A DNA stretch of 9,005 bases from contig JAJAYX010000689.1 of the NCBI GenBank assembly GCA_026785985.1, positions 1 through 9,005 on the forward strand. The letters run 5' to 3'. Every line of letters begins with the position of its first letter. The first letter of the stretch is position 1. Shown here piece after piece: positions 1 through 5,812 of this stretch. The notes under the pieces were generated by a model that was not told where the DNA came from, did not search any database, and saw nothing but the letters and a program-made list of their open reading frames with translations. Source of the DNA: Rudanella sp. GTDB taxonomy: Bacteria > Bacteroidota > Bacteroidia > Cytophagales > Spirosomataceae. The position numbers and the translations under genes are program-made.

Positions 1-1
1 C

Positions 2-106
2 CTTCTCAACAAACCAGTTCAACTGCGCTTTGGTGAGCCAAAACCGGGCATGATTTATACGGGTATCGCGGCTTCGTACACCATCGACCCGGCTAATTGC
101 CAGTGA
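2..106 (+). CDS. 3' end of an unidentified protein gene (partial)
   Basis: An open frame enters from the left edge and ends at TGA 104-106, giving 34 visible residues that begin LLNKPVQLRFGEPKPG and end YTIDPANCQ. The other two forward frames have stops within the first 60 nt. The composition, with alternating polar and hydrophobic residues, resembles the last beta-strands of a secreted protein, but this is only an impression. The start lies outside the window. The broken gene beginning at 127 follows after 20 nt on the same strand, so the two may be co-transcribed. The family is not recognised, and with so few residues the call rests on frame openness and protein-like composition alone. Confidence 0.5.
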   Translation, partial: LLNKPVQLRFGEPKPGMIYTGIAASYTIDPANCQ

Positions 107-126
107 TCCAGTAATCCCCTTAGGCC

Positions 127-432
127 ATGTATCTACTAATTCGTTTAAAAATCGGGAGCTTCATCGGTTTACCTCTGTTGGTTTGGCTCATGGCCTTTCC
201 TCCAGCGCTGGCCCAAACCTACAAAGGCTTCCGCGTAGGCCGCTATGGAGGGCAGGTCTACAACAAAACCGGCAACAGCTACGGCAAAGGGCAATTTGAT
301 ATTCTGTCTATTGCGGCAAACGGAGCGGTGCGGGCGAACCTTCGCGACTATGACGGTCTGGAGGGCGAGGGCGGCCTGAGCGGGGCCATCAACAGCAACG
401 GAGTGATGCAACTCCGGGGCACTCTCCGGTAG
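127..432 (+). CDS. Signal-peptide-bearing N-terminal fragment of the broken secreted protein
   Basis: This is the part that would be translated if the TAG at 430-432 terminates: 101 residues. Residues 1-30 form a signal peptide with basic residues (RLK), a hydrophobic stretch (about residues 12-24) and a cleavage site near ALAQ. The mature part (TYKGFRVGRYGGQVYNKTGN and onward) has short beta-strand-like segments separated by glycines, such as GLEGEGGLSGAINSNG. The protein stops abruptly after LRGTLR, in the middle of a strand pattern, which suggests truncation. There is no Shine-Dalgarno site before ATG 127. The nonamer CCAGTAATC (108-116) also lies just ahead of the paralogue start at 1499. 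Any function for the short product is unknown. Confidence 0.5.
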   Translation: MYLLIRLKIGSFIGLPLLVWLMAFPPALAQTYKGFRVGRYGGQVYNKTGNSYGKGQFDILSIAANGAVRANLRDYDGLEGEGGLSGAINSNGVMQLRGTLR

Positions 433-474
433 CCCTCCAACGGCTCTGTCTGGCAGTCGTCGGTTATAGCCGTT

Positions 475-1209
475 ATGCAGAATGGCAACCTCCGCTACGC
501 CAACCGACTGACGCTGAATGGTAAGCTAGAAGAAGAAGGCGCGACCATGACTTACACGGGGCCGGTGCCCCCCGCTACTCAATCGGCGAGTGTACCCGCC
601 ACGAACGCGGGCGGGGGCATTGTGAGCGGCATTTATTTTTGGCCACATTATAGTGAAACATCGGTCTGGTATTTTGGCCCTAATGGGCAGGTGTGGAATT
701 ATTTGCGCGAGCCATTCACGCAGGCGGGCCTGGCCGCCGAGAACGCAACCTACCGGGGAACCTACCGCCTGAACGGAGACAAGCTAATCGTGACCAACGG
801 CAACAACTACACTAAAGACTATGCCTACAAAGTGTCGAAGGGCAGGTATTACTTAGATGATCTACCCCTGGAACTCGTAACGGGGGTGGCTAACCCGCAA
901 GCACTGGTAGGCGAGTATTTTCATAACGGCGGCTATGGCAGTATCCAAACCGCCAAAGAACTGACGCTTGGGGCCGATGGCACCTACACCCGCTTCAGCG
1001 TTGGTTCTTATAAAGCCGACGATGGAGGACGTCACGGTGGTTCATCCGAGAACACCGGCACCTGGCAATACGCCAACCACACGCTGACTTTCCGGGCGCA
1101 AAACGGCACCGTTACGCAAAAAATCGCCATCCTGCCCCCCAAAGGTTCCATGTCTGCTGCTATCGGTGCCTTGTACCTGGGTGGCAGTTTTTACCGACGA
1201 AAAAAATAA
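475..1209 (+). CDS. C-terminal portion of the broken secreted protein
   Basis: This 244-codon open frame has ATG 475 as its first start, but it is in the same frame as the upstream fragment. It has no signal peptide, no ribosome-binding site and no promoter-like sequence, so independent translation of a useful product is doubtful. The sequence contains the short repeated pattern seen in lipocalin-like secreted proteins of Bacteroidota: WYF.P.G (residues 65-71 of this fragment), LVGEY, L..DGTYTR and GTW. It ends with basic residues, FYRRKK. The intact paralogue at 1499-2272 shares all of these motifs in the same order. An automatic annotation would probably list it as a hypothetical protein; I regard it as the 3' half of a disrupted gene. 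Confidence 0.5.
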   Translation: MQNGNLRYANRLTLNGKLEEEGATMTYTGPVPPATQSASVPATNAGGGIVSGIYFWPHYSETSVWYFGPNGQVWNYLREPFTQAGLAAENATYRGTYRLNGDKLIVTNGNNYTKDYAYKVSKGRYYLDDLPLELVTGVANPQALVGEYFHNGGYGSIQTAKELTLGADGTYTRFSVGSYKADDGGRHGGSSENTGTWQYANHTLTFRAQNGTVTQKIAILPPKGSMSAAIGALYLGGSFYRRKK

Positions 1210-1498
1210 ACCTTTTTACTATGAATCAATATTGTGTAAAGGTTTGGCTACTTAAATTACGCATAAACAGGCTTTTAAAACGACCCGCCGATAAGACTTT
1301 TTATGGCATACGAATTACATACCAGACCACGGCTACCCTCACCCAGGCAATGATCAACGGATACTCGAACAGGGGCAGATATTGATCTATGGCCGGTTTA
1401 CGGCCTGCCCGAATGGATCGGCGGCTTCTGAACTATACCGTTGAGTTACCGTCACTGCGGATCATTTCTAAAACGAAAACAGTAAACCCAGTAATCTT
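1210..1498 (+). other. Intergenic gap between the two paralogous secreted-protein genes
   Basis: No convincing gene is seen. The start of the gap could fold into a weak imperfect hairpin: AAACCTTTTTAC (1208-1219, overlapping the upstream stop codon) against GTAAAGGTTT (1236-1245). It might end transcription of the upstream gene, but there is no clear T-run. A five-base-pair palindrome, GGCCG-GTTTA-CGGCC, lies near 1391-1405. A 25-codon open stretch ending at TGA 1429-1431 has protein-like composition (DLWPVYGLPEWIGGF) but no start codon. Just before ATG 1499 the nonamer CCAGTAATC (1488-1496) repeats the one at 108-116 ahead of the upstream paralogue. I could not identify a promoter with confidence. 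Confidence 0.4.
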
Positions 1499-2272
1499 AT
1501 GAATCTGTCAAACACCCGTAGCTGGCCCGTCTGGTCATTCATCGCGCTCTTCGCGGGGGCCGCCCGTTTATCCGATGCTACACCTGCCATGGTATATAAA
1601 CCATTGGCGTCCCGTCTAAACGAGGTCGTAGTGGCCCGGCCTATGGCTGCCTTGCCTGCCGGCCTGTACTATATGCAGGTGTATCTGGTGGTGAGCCGCT
1701 ACCTGAAAAAAACAGCCTGGTACTTTGCGCCCGATGGTATCGTTTATGCCGACGTGACAGGAGGTATAACCCCCGCCGACCTCGCCCGGCACAAAGGCTG
1801 GAAAGGTCGCGCTCGCATGATGGGCAAGGAAATGGAAGTCCGCTGGAGCGACGGCAGCGTCAGCAAATCCGAAGTAGTACAAAAAAACGGCGGCTTCGAC
1901 TGGTCTACCTCCGAGTCGGGGATGTTTCTGGCCGTGAAGCCCTACACCGACTGGAAGCAACTCGTCGGCAGCTACGAGGGCGGGATGTCGTCCAGTAGTG
2001 GGGGCGGCTTTATATACACCTCGCGGTCTATTACGCTACTGCCCGATGGTTCCTACACCCGCGAGGGCATTGCGGGCATCGGCTCGTCGTACGATGGTAC
2101 CGGTACGCAGGCGCGGGCTGGCGCGCTAAACCAGAACGCCGGCACCTGGCGGTTCGATGGGCAGTACTCCATCCGGTTTATCGACCGCACGGGGAAAACA
2201 AGTCGTTATTTGGTATTTCCGGCTATAAACGGCATGTATGTGGAGGATACGTTCTGCAAACGCATACGATAA
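1499..2272 (+). CDS. Secreted lipocalin-like hypothetical protein, paralogue of the broken gene upstream
   Basis: 257 residues. The N-terminus (MNLSNTRSWPVWSFIALFAGAARL) is signal-peptide-like, with possible cleavage after SDA or TPA (residues 25-30), so the protein is probably periplasmic or exported. The mature part carries LPAGLYY (52-58), TAWYFAPDGIVY (72-83), a K/R-rich segment (99-124), LVGSY (155-159), a serine/glycine loop (163-170), LPDGSYTR (181-188) and NAGTWRFDG (213-221). Their order and spacing match the C-terminal module of the gene at 127-1209. There is no catalytic motif and the function is unknown; a ligand-binding beta-barrel is only a structural guess. ATG 1499 gives the complete signal peptide. 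The gap upstream (289 nt) and the hairpin 22 nt downstream suggest its own transcript. Confidence 0.8.
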   Translation: MNLSNTRSWPVWSFIALFAGAARLSDATPAMVYKPLASRLNEVVVARPMAALPAGLYYMQVYLVVSRYLKKTAWYFAPDGIVYADVTGGITPADLARHKGWKGRARMMGKEMEVRWSDGSVSKSEVVQKNGGFDWSTSESGMFLAVKPYTDWKQLVGSYEGGMSSSSGGGFIYTSRSITLLPDGSYTREGIAGIGSSYDGTGTQARAGALNQNAGTWRFDGQYSIRFIDRTGKTSRYLVFPAINGMYVEDTFCKRIR

Positions 2273-2294
2273 TACATCAAGAAGCTCATACACC

Positions 2295-2339
2295 AGTAAC
2301 GCCAAAGGGCCTATAACCAAAAGGCCCCTTGGCGTTACT
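2295..2339 (+). terminator. Long hairpin after the secreted-protein gene, putative terminator
   Basis: The 17-nt arm AGTAACGCCAAAGGGCC (2295-2311) pairs with GGCCCCTTGGCGTTACT (2323-2339), leaving an 11-nt loop and a single A-C mismatch. It begins 22 nt after the stop codon of the gene ending at 2272, which fits a transcription terminator or mRNA 3'-end stabiliser. No T-run follows, so it is not a textbook intrinsic terminator. It also overlaps the apparent signal-peptide codons of the degraded gene downstream. Confidence 0.6.
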
Positions 2340-2826
2340 ATTCGTCGCCACAAGCCAGGCGCAGAACTGGTTTGCGAGCGATGCCTCCGTCTGAAAGAAC
2401 CTTCCGGCAAATGGTTCCATTGAGCAGGTCACGAAGCCCACGCCTAAACCGGTCGATGTAGCACTGGCGAATCCATCCGTCGCCCGTTCTGCGCTGCCGA
2501 CCGATGATGTCCCTACACCAAGGGCCACCTCAAATCCATCTACTACTCCCTCTCTGCTATCGCCAACTCCTTCATTGCCCGCTACTGAAAAGCCCCGCCC
2601 GGAGCCGACCGAAAATTGGGTAGCGGAGAACCGGAGTGCAAAACTCGAAGCGGCTAAGTCAATGGTCGGTACAGTCAACCCACGCTTTGTAGCCCTCTGG
2701 TGCTTTGAGCGAAACCAGGCACTGCCCAGTACAGGTGAAAAGCTATTGCTCGATAATATACCTGGTGGAAGTAGTCGCTTCCCAGTCCGGTTTCTCCGAA
2801 TCAAACCACAAATTTTTCTGACCTAA
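2329..2826 (+). pseudogene. Remnant of a secreted-protein gene with in-frame TGA
   Basis: The forward frame from about 2323 reads GPLALLFVATSQAQNWFASD, which looks like the hydrophobic core and cleavage site of a signal peptide. TGA at 2392-2394 interrupts it, and the same frame then stays open for 143 codons to TAA 2824-2826. After the stop it reads KNLPANGSIEQV, then a linker rich in proline, threonine and serine (about 2434-2610), then a compact-looking C-terminal segment containing SMVGTVNPRFVALWCFERNQ. No ATG initiates the long part; the only near starts are TTG at 2329 (before the TGA) and TTG at 2575. A long opposite-strand open frame over the same bases reads as low-complexity S, G and F-rich sequence and is taken as a shadow. 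The family is not recognised. A decayed exported protein is the best reading, but the frame assignment is an inference. Confidence 0.45.
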
Positions 2827-2895
2827 TCTGCGCGAATAGTTGTTCTTTTCCTGTAACTTGATCGACTGAGTGCAACCAACTGAGATGACCTCCTT

Positions 2896-5145
2896 ATGAA
2901 CGCTGTCGCCGAACCCATCATTGACTTGGAACTTGAACGCCAGGAGATTCTTAAACGCTACCGACGGCTCCTGCGGGCCGCCAAACCACTGCTGAAAGAC
3001 AATGACGCGAAACTGATCAAAAAGGCGTTTAACACCTCTGCCGAAGCCCATAAAGACATGCGTCGGCGGTCGGGCGAACCCTACATTTATCATCCGCTGG
3101 CCGTGGCCCAAATTGCCGTGGAAGAAATTGGTCTCGGCACCACTTCTATTGTGGCTGCGCTGCTGCACGACGTGGTCGAAGACACCGACACGACTATCGA
3201 AGATATCGACCGGCTGTTTGGTCCAAAAGTGGCTCGCATTATCGACGGGCTAACCAAAATTTCGGGCATTTTCGAGTATGGCACTTCGCAACAGGCCGAG
3301 AATTTCCGAAAAATGCTCCTGACCCTCTCCGACGATGTTCGGGTGATCCTGATTAAACTCGCCGACCGGTTGCACAACATGCGCACGCTGGATTCGATGC
3401 CCCGCGACAAGCAGTTGAAAATCGCTTCGGAAACCATTTATATCTATGCTCCCCTGGCGCATCGGCTTGGTTTATACGCGATTAAGTCGGAACTGGAAGA
3501 TCTGCATTTGAAATATGTGGAACCCGAAGCCTACAAAGATGTGGCCCGGAAACTCCGCGAAACCAAGCAGAGCCGCGACCGATTCATCAGCAAATTCATT
3601 GAACCAATTGAAGAAAGCCTGGCCGAAACGGGCTACAAATATGTGGTGCGTGGCCGACCAAAGTCCATTTATTCGATCTGGAATAAGCTGAGTAAATCGA
3701 AAAAACCGTTCGAGGAAATTTATGATTTGTTTGCCGTCAGGATTATTATGGATGTGCCGCCGGAGCAGGAAAAAGCAGCCTGCTGGCGAGCCTATTCCAT
3801 TGTAACGGATCACTACAAACCCAACCCCGACCGGCTCAAAGACTGGATCAGCACGCCCCGTGCCAATGGCTACGAGTCGTTGCACACCACCGTGATGAGC
3901 AAAACCGGGCAGTGGGTGGAGGTACAGATCCGAACGGAGCGCATGAACGAAGTGGCCGAAAAAGGCTATGCCGCCCATTGGAAATATAAGGGTAACGATA
4001 CCCAGACCGGGCGCGGCATCGAAGTCTGGATCAGCCAGGTGCGCGACATGCTCGAAGCCACTTCGATGGGCGATAAAACAGGCGCCATTGAGTTCTTAGA
4101 CGATTTCAGGAGCAATCTTTACAGCGAAGAAGTCTTTGTGTTTACGCCCAAAGGCGACCTGAATGTGTTGCAGCGGGGAGCCACCGCTCTCGATTTTGCT
4201 TTTGATATTCACACTCAGATTGGGGCGCGCTGCATGGCCGCTAAGGTCAATAATGTGCTGGTTCCCCTAAGCCATGTATTGCAAAACGGCGATCAGGTGG
4301 AGGTGATCACGTCCAACAAACAAAAGCCCAATGAAGATTGGCTCAGGTTTGTGGTTACGTCGAAAGCGCGAACCAAGATCAAAGACCTCATCAAAGAGGA
4401 AAACAAACGGTATATCACCGACGGACGCGATATTGTTCTGAAAAAACTCAAGACCCTCCGCATGGAGATGACCAATGAGTTGCTGAATCAACTGCGGTCA
4501 TTTCTGGGTTCCAAAACCACCAACGATTTCTTTTACCGCTTCGGCAAAGGCCACCTCGATGTTAAAGATATTGTCCGGTTTAAGTCGGAAAAGGAAGCGA
4601 AAGAGAACCGGCAAAACAAGATCAATACCGACAATATTGCCGACGGAAAAACCTTCACCAAAGAGCTGAAGAAGATGCACGGCGACCGCGCCGATGCCGA
4701 TATGCTGCTCATTGGCGAAGATATGGACAAGATCGACTACACACTCTCGAAGTGCTGCAACCCGATCTCGGGCGACGATGTGTTTGGCTTTGTGACGATC
4801 AACGATGGTATTAAAATTCACCGGGTCTCGTGTCCCAACGCAGTGGAACTGATGTCGAACCACGGCAACCGGATCATCAAGGCCAAATGGACTTCGCAAC
4901 GCGATCTGGCGTTCCTGGCAGGCCTTCGTATCACCGGCACCGACCGGGTGGGTTTGGTAAACGACGTGACCCGGATCATCAGTAACGAACTGAGTATCAA
5001 CATGCGCTCGGTCACGATTGATTCCACCGACGGCATTTTTGAGGGAAACATTAAGCTATACGTCAACGATACCGCCCACCTCGACACGCTCATGCGAAAA
5101 CTCGAAAGCGTTAACGGGGTGTATGAAGTCGTTCGGTTTGACTGA
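2896..5145 (+). CDS. rsh: Bifunctional (p)ppGpp synthetase/hydrolase, RelA/SpoT family
   Basis: This 749-residue long Rel protein makes the alarmone (p)ppGpp from ATP and GDP/GTP and degrades it, controlling the stringent response in the cytoplasm. Domains in order: HD hydrolase, with metal-site residues H66, H91-D92 (HDVVEDT) and D157 (LADRLHNMRTL); synthetase, with GRPKSIYSIW (253-262), YDLFAVRII (276-284), ANGYESLHTTV (323-333) and the EVQIRTE segment carrying the expected catalytic Glu342; TGS (about 411-474, VFTPKGD to EVITS); a cysteine-containing region (about 614-652, SKCCNP to VSCPN); and a C-terminal ACT domain (about 671-749). Both catalytic centres look intact, so a bifunctional enzyme is expected, as is usual when a bacterium has a single long Rel. 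ATG 2896 is the first start giving the family N-terminus. There is no Shine-Dalgarno site; ACCTCCTTA overlaps the start. Confidence 0.97.
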   Translation: MNAVAEPIIDLELERQEILKRYRRLLRAAKPLLKDNDAKLIKKAFNTSAEAHKDMRRRSGEPYIYHPLAVAQIAVEEIGLGTTSIVAALLHDVVEDTDTTIEDIDRLFGPKVARIIDGLTKISGIFEYGTSQQAENFRKMLLTLSDDVRVILIKLADRLHNMRTLDSMPRDKQLKIASETIYIYAPLAHRLGLYAIKSELEDLHLKYVEPEAYKDVARKLRETKQSRDRFISKFIEPIEESLAETGYKYVVRGRPKSIYSIWNKLSKSKKPFEEIYDLFAVRIIMDVPPEQEKAACWRAYSIVTDHYKPNPDRLKDWISTPRANGYESLHTTVMSKTGQWVEVQIRTERMNEVAEKGYAAHWKYKGNDTQTGRGIEVWISQVRDMLEATSMGDKTGAIEFLDDFRSNLYSEEVFVFTPKGDLNVLQRGATALDFAFDIHTQIGARCMAAKVNNVLVPLSHVLQNGDQVEVITSNKQKPNEDWLRFVVTSKARTKIKDLIKEENKRYITDGRDIVLKKLKTLRMEMTNELLNQLRSFLGSKTTNDFFYRFGKGHLDVKDIVRFKSEKEAKENRQNKINTDNIADGKTFTKELKKMHGDRADADMLLIGEDMDKIDYTLSKCCNPISGDDVFGFVTINDGIKIHRVSCPNAVELMSNHGNRIIKAKWTSQRDLAFLAGLRITGTDRVGLVNDVTRIISNELSINMRSVTIDSTDGIFEGNIKLYVNDTAHLDTLMRKLESVNGVYEVVRFD

Positions 5146-5161
5146 ACAGTACACAGTGAAT

Positions 5162-5218
5162 AGCCAACAGTGAGCAGTAACTGAACCGCAATAAATGGTT
5201 GGCTGATGACTGTTGGCT
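5162..5218 (+). repeat. Imperfect hairpin with tandem repeat between rsh and fur
   Basis: AGCCAACAGT (5162-5171) is an exact inverted copy of ACTGTTGGCT (5209-5218). Inside it, AACC (5184-5187) faces GGTT (5197-5200) around a 9-nt loop, so most of the segment can fold as an interrupted hairpin. The right arm is part of a tandem duplication, TTGGCTGATGACTG (5199-5212) followed by TTGGCTGATAACTA (5213-5226), with 12 of 14 positions identical. It lies 17 nt after the rsh stop codon and could end rsh transcription, or be a dispersed palindromic repeat. The tandem repeat runs into the predicted fur promoter. Confidence 0.55.
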
Positions 5219-5235
5219 GATAACTATTACTTTTG
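5206..5235 (+). promoter_or_regulatory. Predicted fur promoter (Bacteroidota type)
   Basis: TACTTTTG (5228-5235) matches the Bacteroidota -7 consensus TAnnTTTG exactly. Nineteen nucleotides upstream is ATG (5206-5208), one base from the expected -33 TTG. The start codon follows only 4 nt after the -7 element, so the transcript would begin at or next to the ATG and be leaderless. The element overlaps a tandem 14-nt repeat that might serve as an operator. No canonical Fur box was recognised. Confidence 0.5.
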
Positions 5236-5239
5236 CATC

Positions 5240-5770
5240 ATGCATGCGCCGAAACAAACGAATTTAGAAGCTGCCCGAACCATTTTTACGGCTTATCTGG
5301 AGCGGAAGGGCTTGCGCAAAACGCCCGAACGGTTTGCCATTCTCGAAGAGATCTACAACCGTCAGGATCACTTCGACGTGGATGAGTTGTATATCTCGAT
5401 GAAGAACAAAAAGTACCAGGTCAGCCGGGCCACGGTCTACAACACGCTCGACGTGCTGGTGGACTGCGACCTGGTGACCAAGCATCAGTTTGGCAAAAAC
5501 CTGGCGCAGTACGAGAAATCATACGGCTACCGGCAACACGACCACCTGATTTGCACCGACTGCCACAAAGTGATGGAATTTTGCGACCCACGGGTGCAGA
5601 ATATTCAGAACATGGTGGGCGATATGCTCAAGTTCAATGTGATGCACCACTCGCTGATTTTTTATGGCTCCTGCGCCCGTGACCAGTGCGAAAACCGGGA
5701 GACAGTAAGCAGTGAAACCGATGGGCAACAAGGTCGGTCCGTCGATACGGCGGTTAGGGTATCCGGCTGA
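5240..5770 (+). CDS. fur: Fur family transcriptional regulator
   Basis: 176 residues. Fur-family proteins are dimeric metal-sensing repressors that control uptake of iron, zinc or manganese, or peroxide defence. The winged-helix DNA-binding domain spans about residues 10-85, with [14 protein letters not shown] (25-38) and the recognition region [15 protein letters not shown] (61-75). The dimerisation and metal domain holds HDH (100-102), a CxxC zinc pair (Cys105, Cys108) and a second pair (Cys145, Cys150), so a structural zinc site is likely. The subtype (Fur, Zur or PerR) cannot be decided. ATG 5240 is chosen over an in-frame TTG at 5213 because the promoter core lies between them. The last 20 or so residues after CENR look unlike the family and are encoded partly by a sequence related to the intergenic repeat upstream. 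It lies between rsh and purA on the same strand. Confidence 0.92.
   Translation: MHAPKQTNLEAARTIFTAYLERKGLRKTPERFAILEEIYNRQDHFDVDELYISMKNKKYQVSRATVYNTLDVLVDCDLVTKHQFGKNLAQYEKSYGYRQHDHLICTDCHKVMEFCDPRVQNIQNMVGDMLKFNVMHHSLIFYGSCARDQCENRETVSSETDGQQGRSVDTAVRVSG
5702..5720 (+). repeat. Repeat-like sequence inside the 3' end of fur
   Basis: ACAGTAAGCAGTGAAACCG closely resembles ACAGTGAGCAGTAACTGAACCG at 5167-5188 in the gap upstream of fur, differing by two substitutions and a 3-nt gap. It encodes part of the unconserved tail that follows the second cysteine pair of the regulator. It may be a copy of a small dispersed repeat that extended the reading frame, though the match is too short to exclude chance. 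Confidence 0.35.
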
Positions 5771-5779
5771 TGTGCGGGA

Positions 5780-5809
5780 TTGACACGCTATATAGTATTT
5801 CAAAGTTTG
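5780..5809 (+). promoter_or_regulatory. Predicted purA promoter (Bacteroidota type)
   Basis: TTG (5780-5782) and AAAGTTTG (5802-5809) are separated by 19 nt, the expected spacing for the TTG / TAnnTTTG promoter of Bacteroidota. The -7 element has one mismatch. The purA ATG follows 3 nt after it, the same arrangement as at fur, implying a leaderless or near-leaderless transcript. The short 42-nt gap also allows read-through from fur. Confidence 0.45.
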
Positions 5810-5812
5810 ACT

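Larger units (their letters stand above)
127..1209 (+). pseudogene. Secreted beta-rich protein gene interrupted by one in-frame TAG
   Basis: Read from ATG 127, this frame runs 360 codons to TAA 1207-1209 and is broken only by TAG at 430-432. The 14 codons between that stop and the next ATG (475) read PSNGSVWQSSVIAV and continue without a break into the downstream protein, so the two halves are one ancestral gene. The N-terminus is a signal peptide ending near FPPALAQ. A glycine-rich repeated-strand segment follows (about residues 32-110), then a linker rich in P, A and T, then a C-terminal module with SVWYFGPNGQVW (179-190), LVGEY (260-264), DGTYTR (284-289) and NTGTW (309-313). That module recurs in the intact gene at 1499. 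No enzyme motif is visible. A Gln CAG to TAG change is one simple origin. A sequencing error or natural readthrough cannot be excluded. Confidence 0.72.

Noticed and set aside
1354..1431. Short forward open stretch ending in DLWPVYGLPEWIGGF
   Set aside because: Only 25 codons, no start codon, and a stop immediately upstream. The composition is suggestive of a gene tail, but nothing supports it further.
2286..2804. Long minus-strand open frame (172 codons)
   Set aside because: Its protein is a low-complexity mix of S, G, F and V with no signal or domain, while the opposite frame gives a signal-like start, a proline/threonine linker and a plausible C-terminus. It is read as the shadow of the decayed forward gene.
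2840..2860. Possible promoter before rsh (TTG 2840-2842 and TAACTTG 2854-2860)
   Set aside because: The -7 element departs from TAnnTTTG and the spacing of 11 nt is far too short for a Bacteroidota promoter.
3472..3978. Minus-strand open frame of 168 codons within rsh
   Set aside because: It is antisense to the conserved synthetase domain; codon bias of the real gene on the other strand explains the lack of stops.
5213..5239. TTG start giving fur nine extra residues
   Set aside because: The extra codons are the tandem repeat and promoter core, and the resulting residues do not match a Fur N-terminus. ATG 5240 is preferred.
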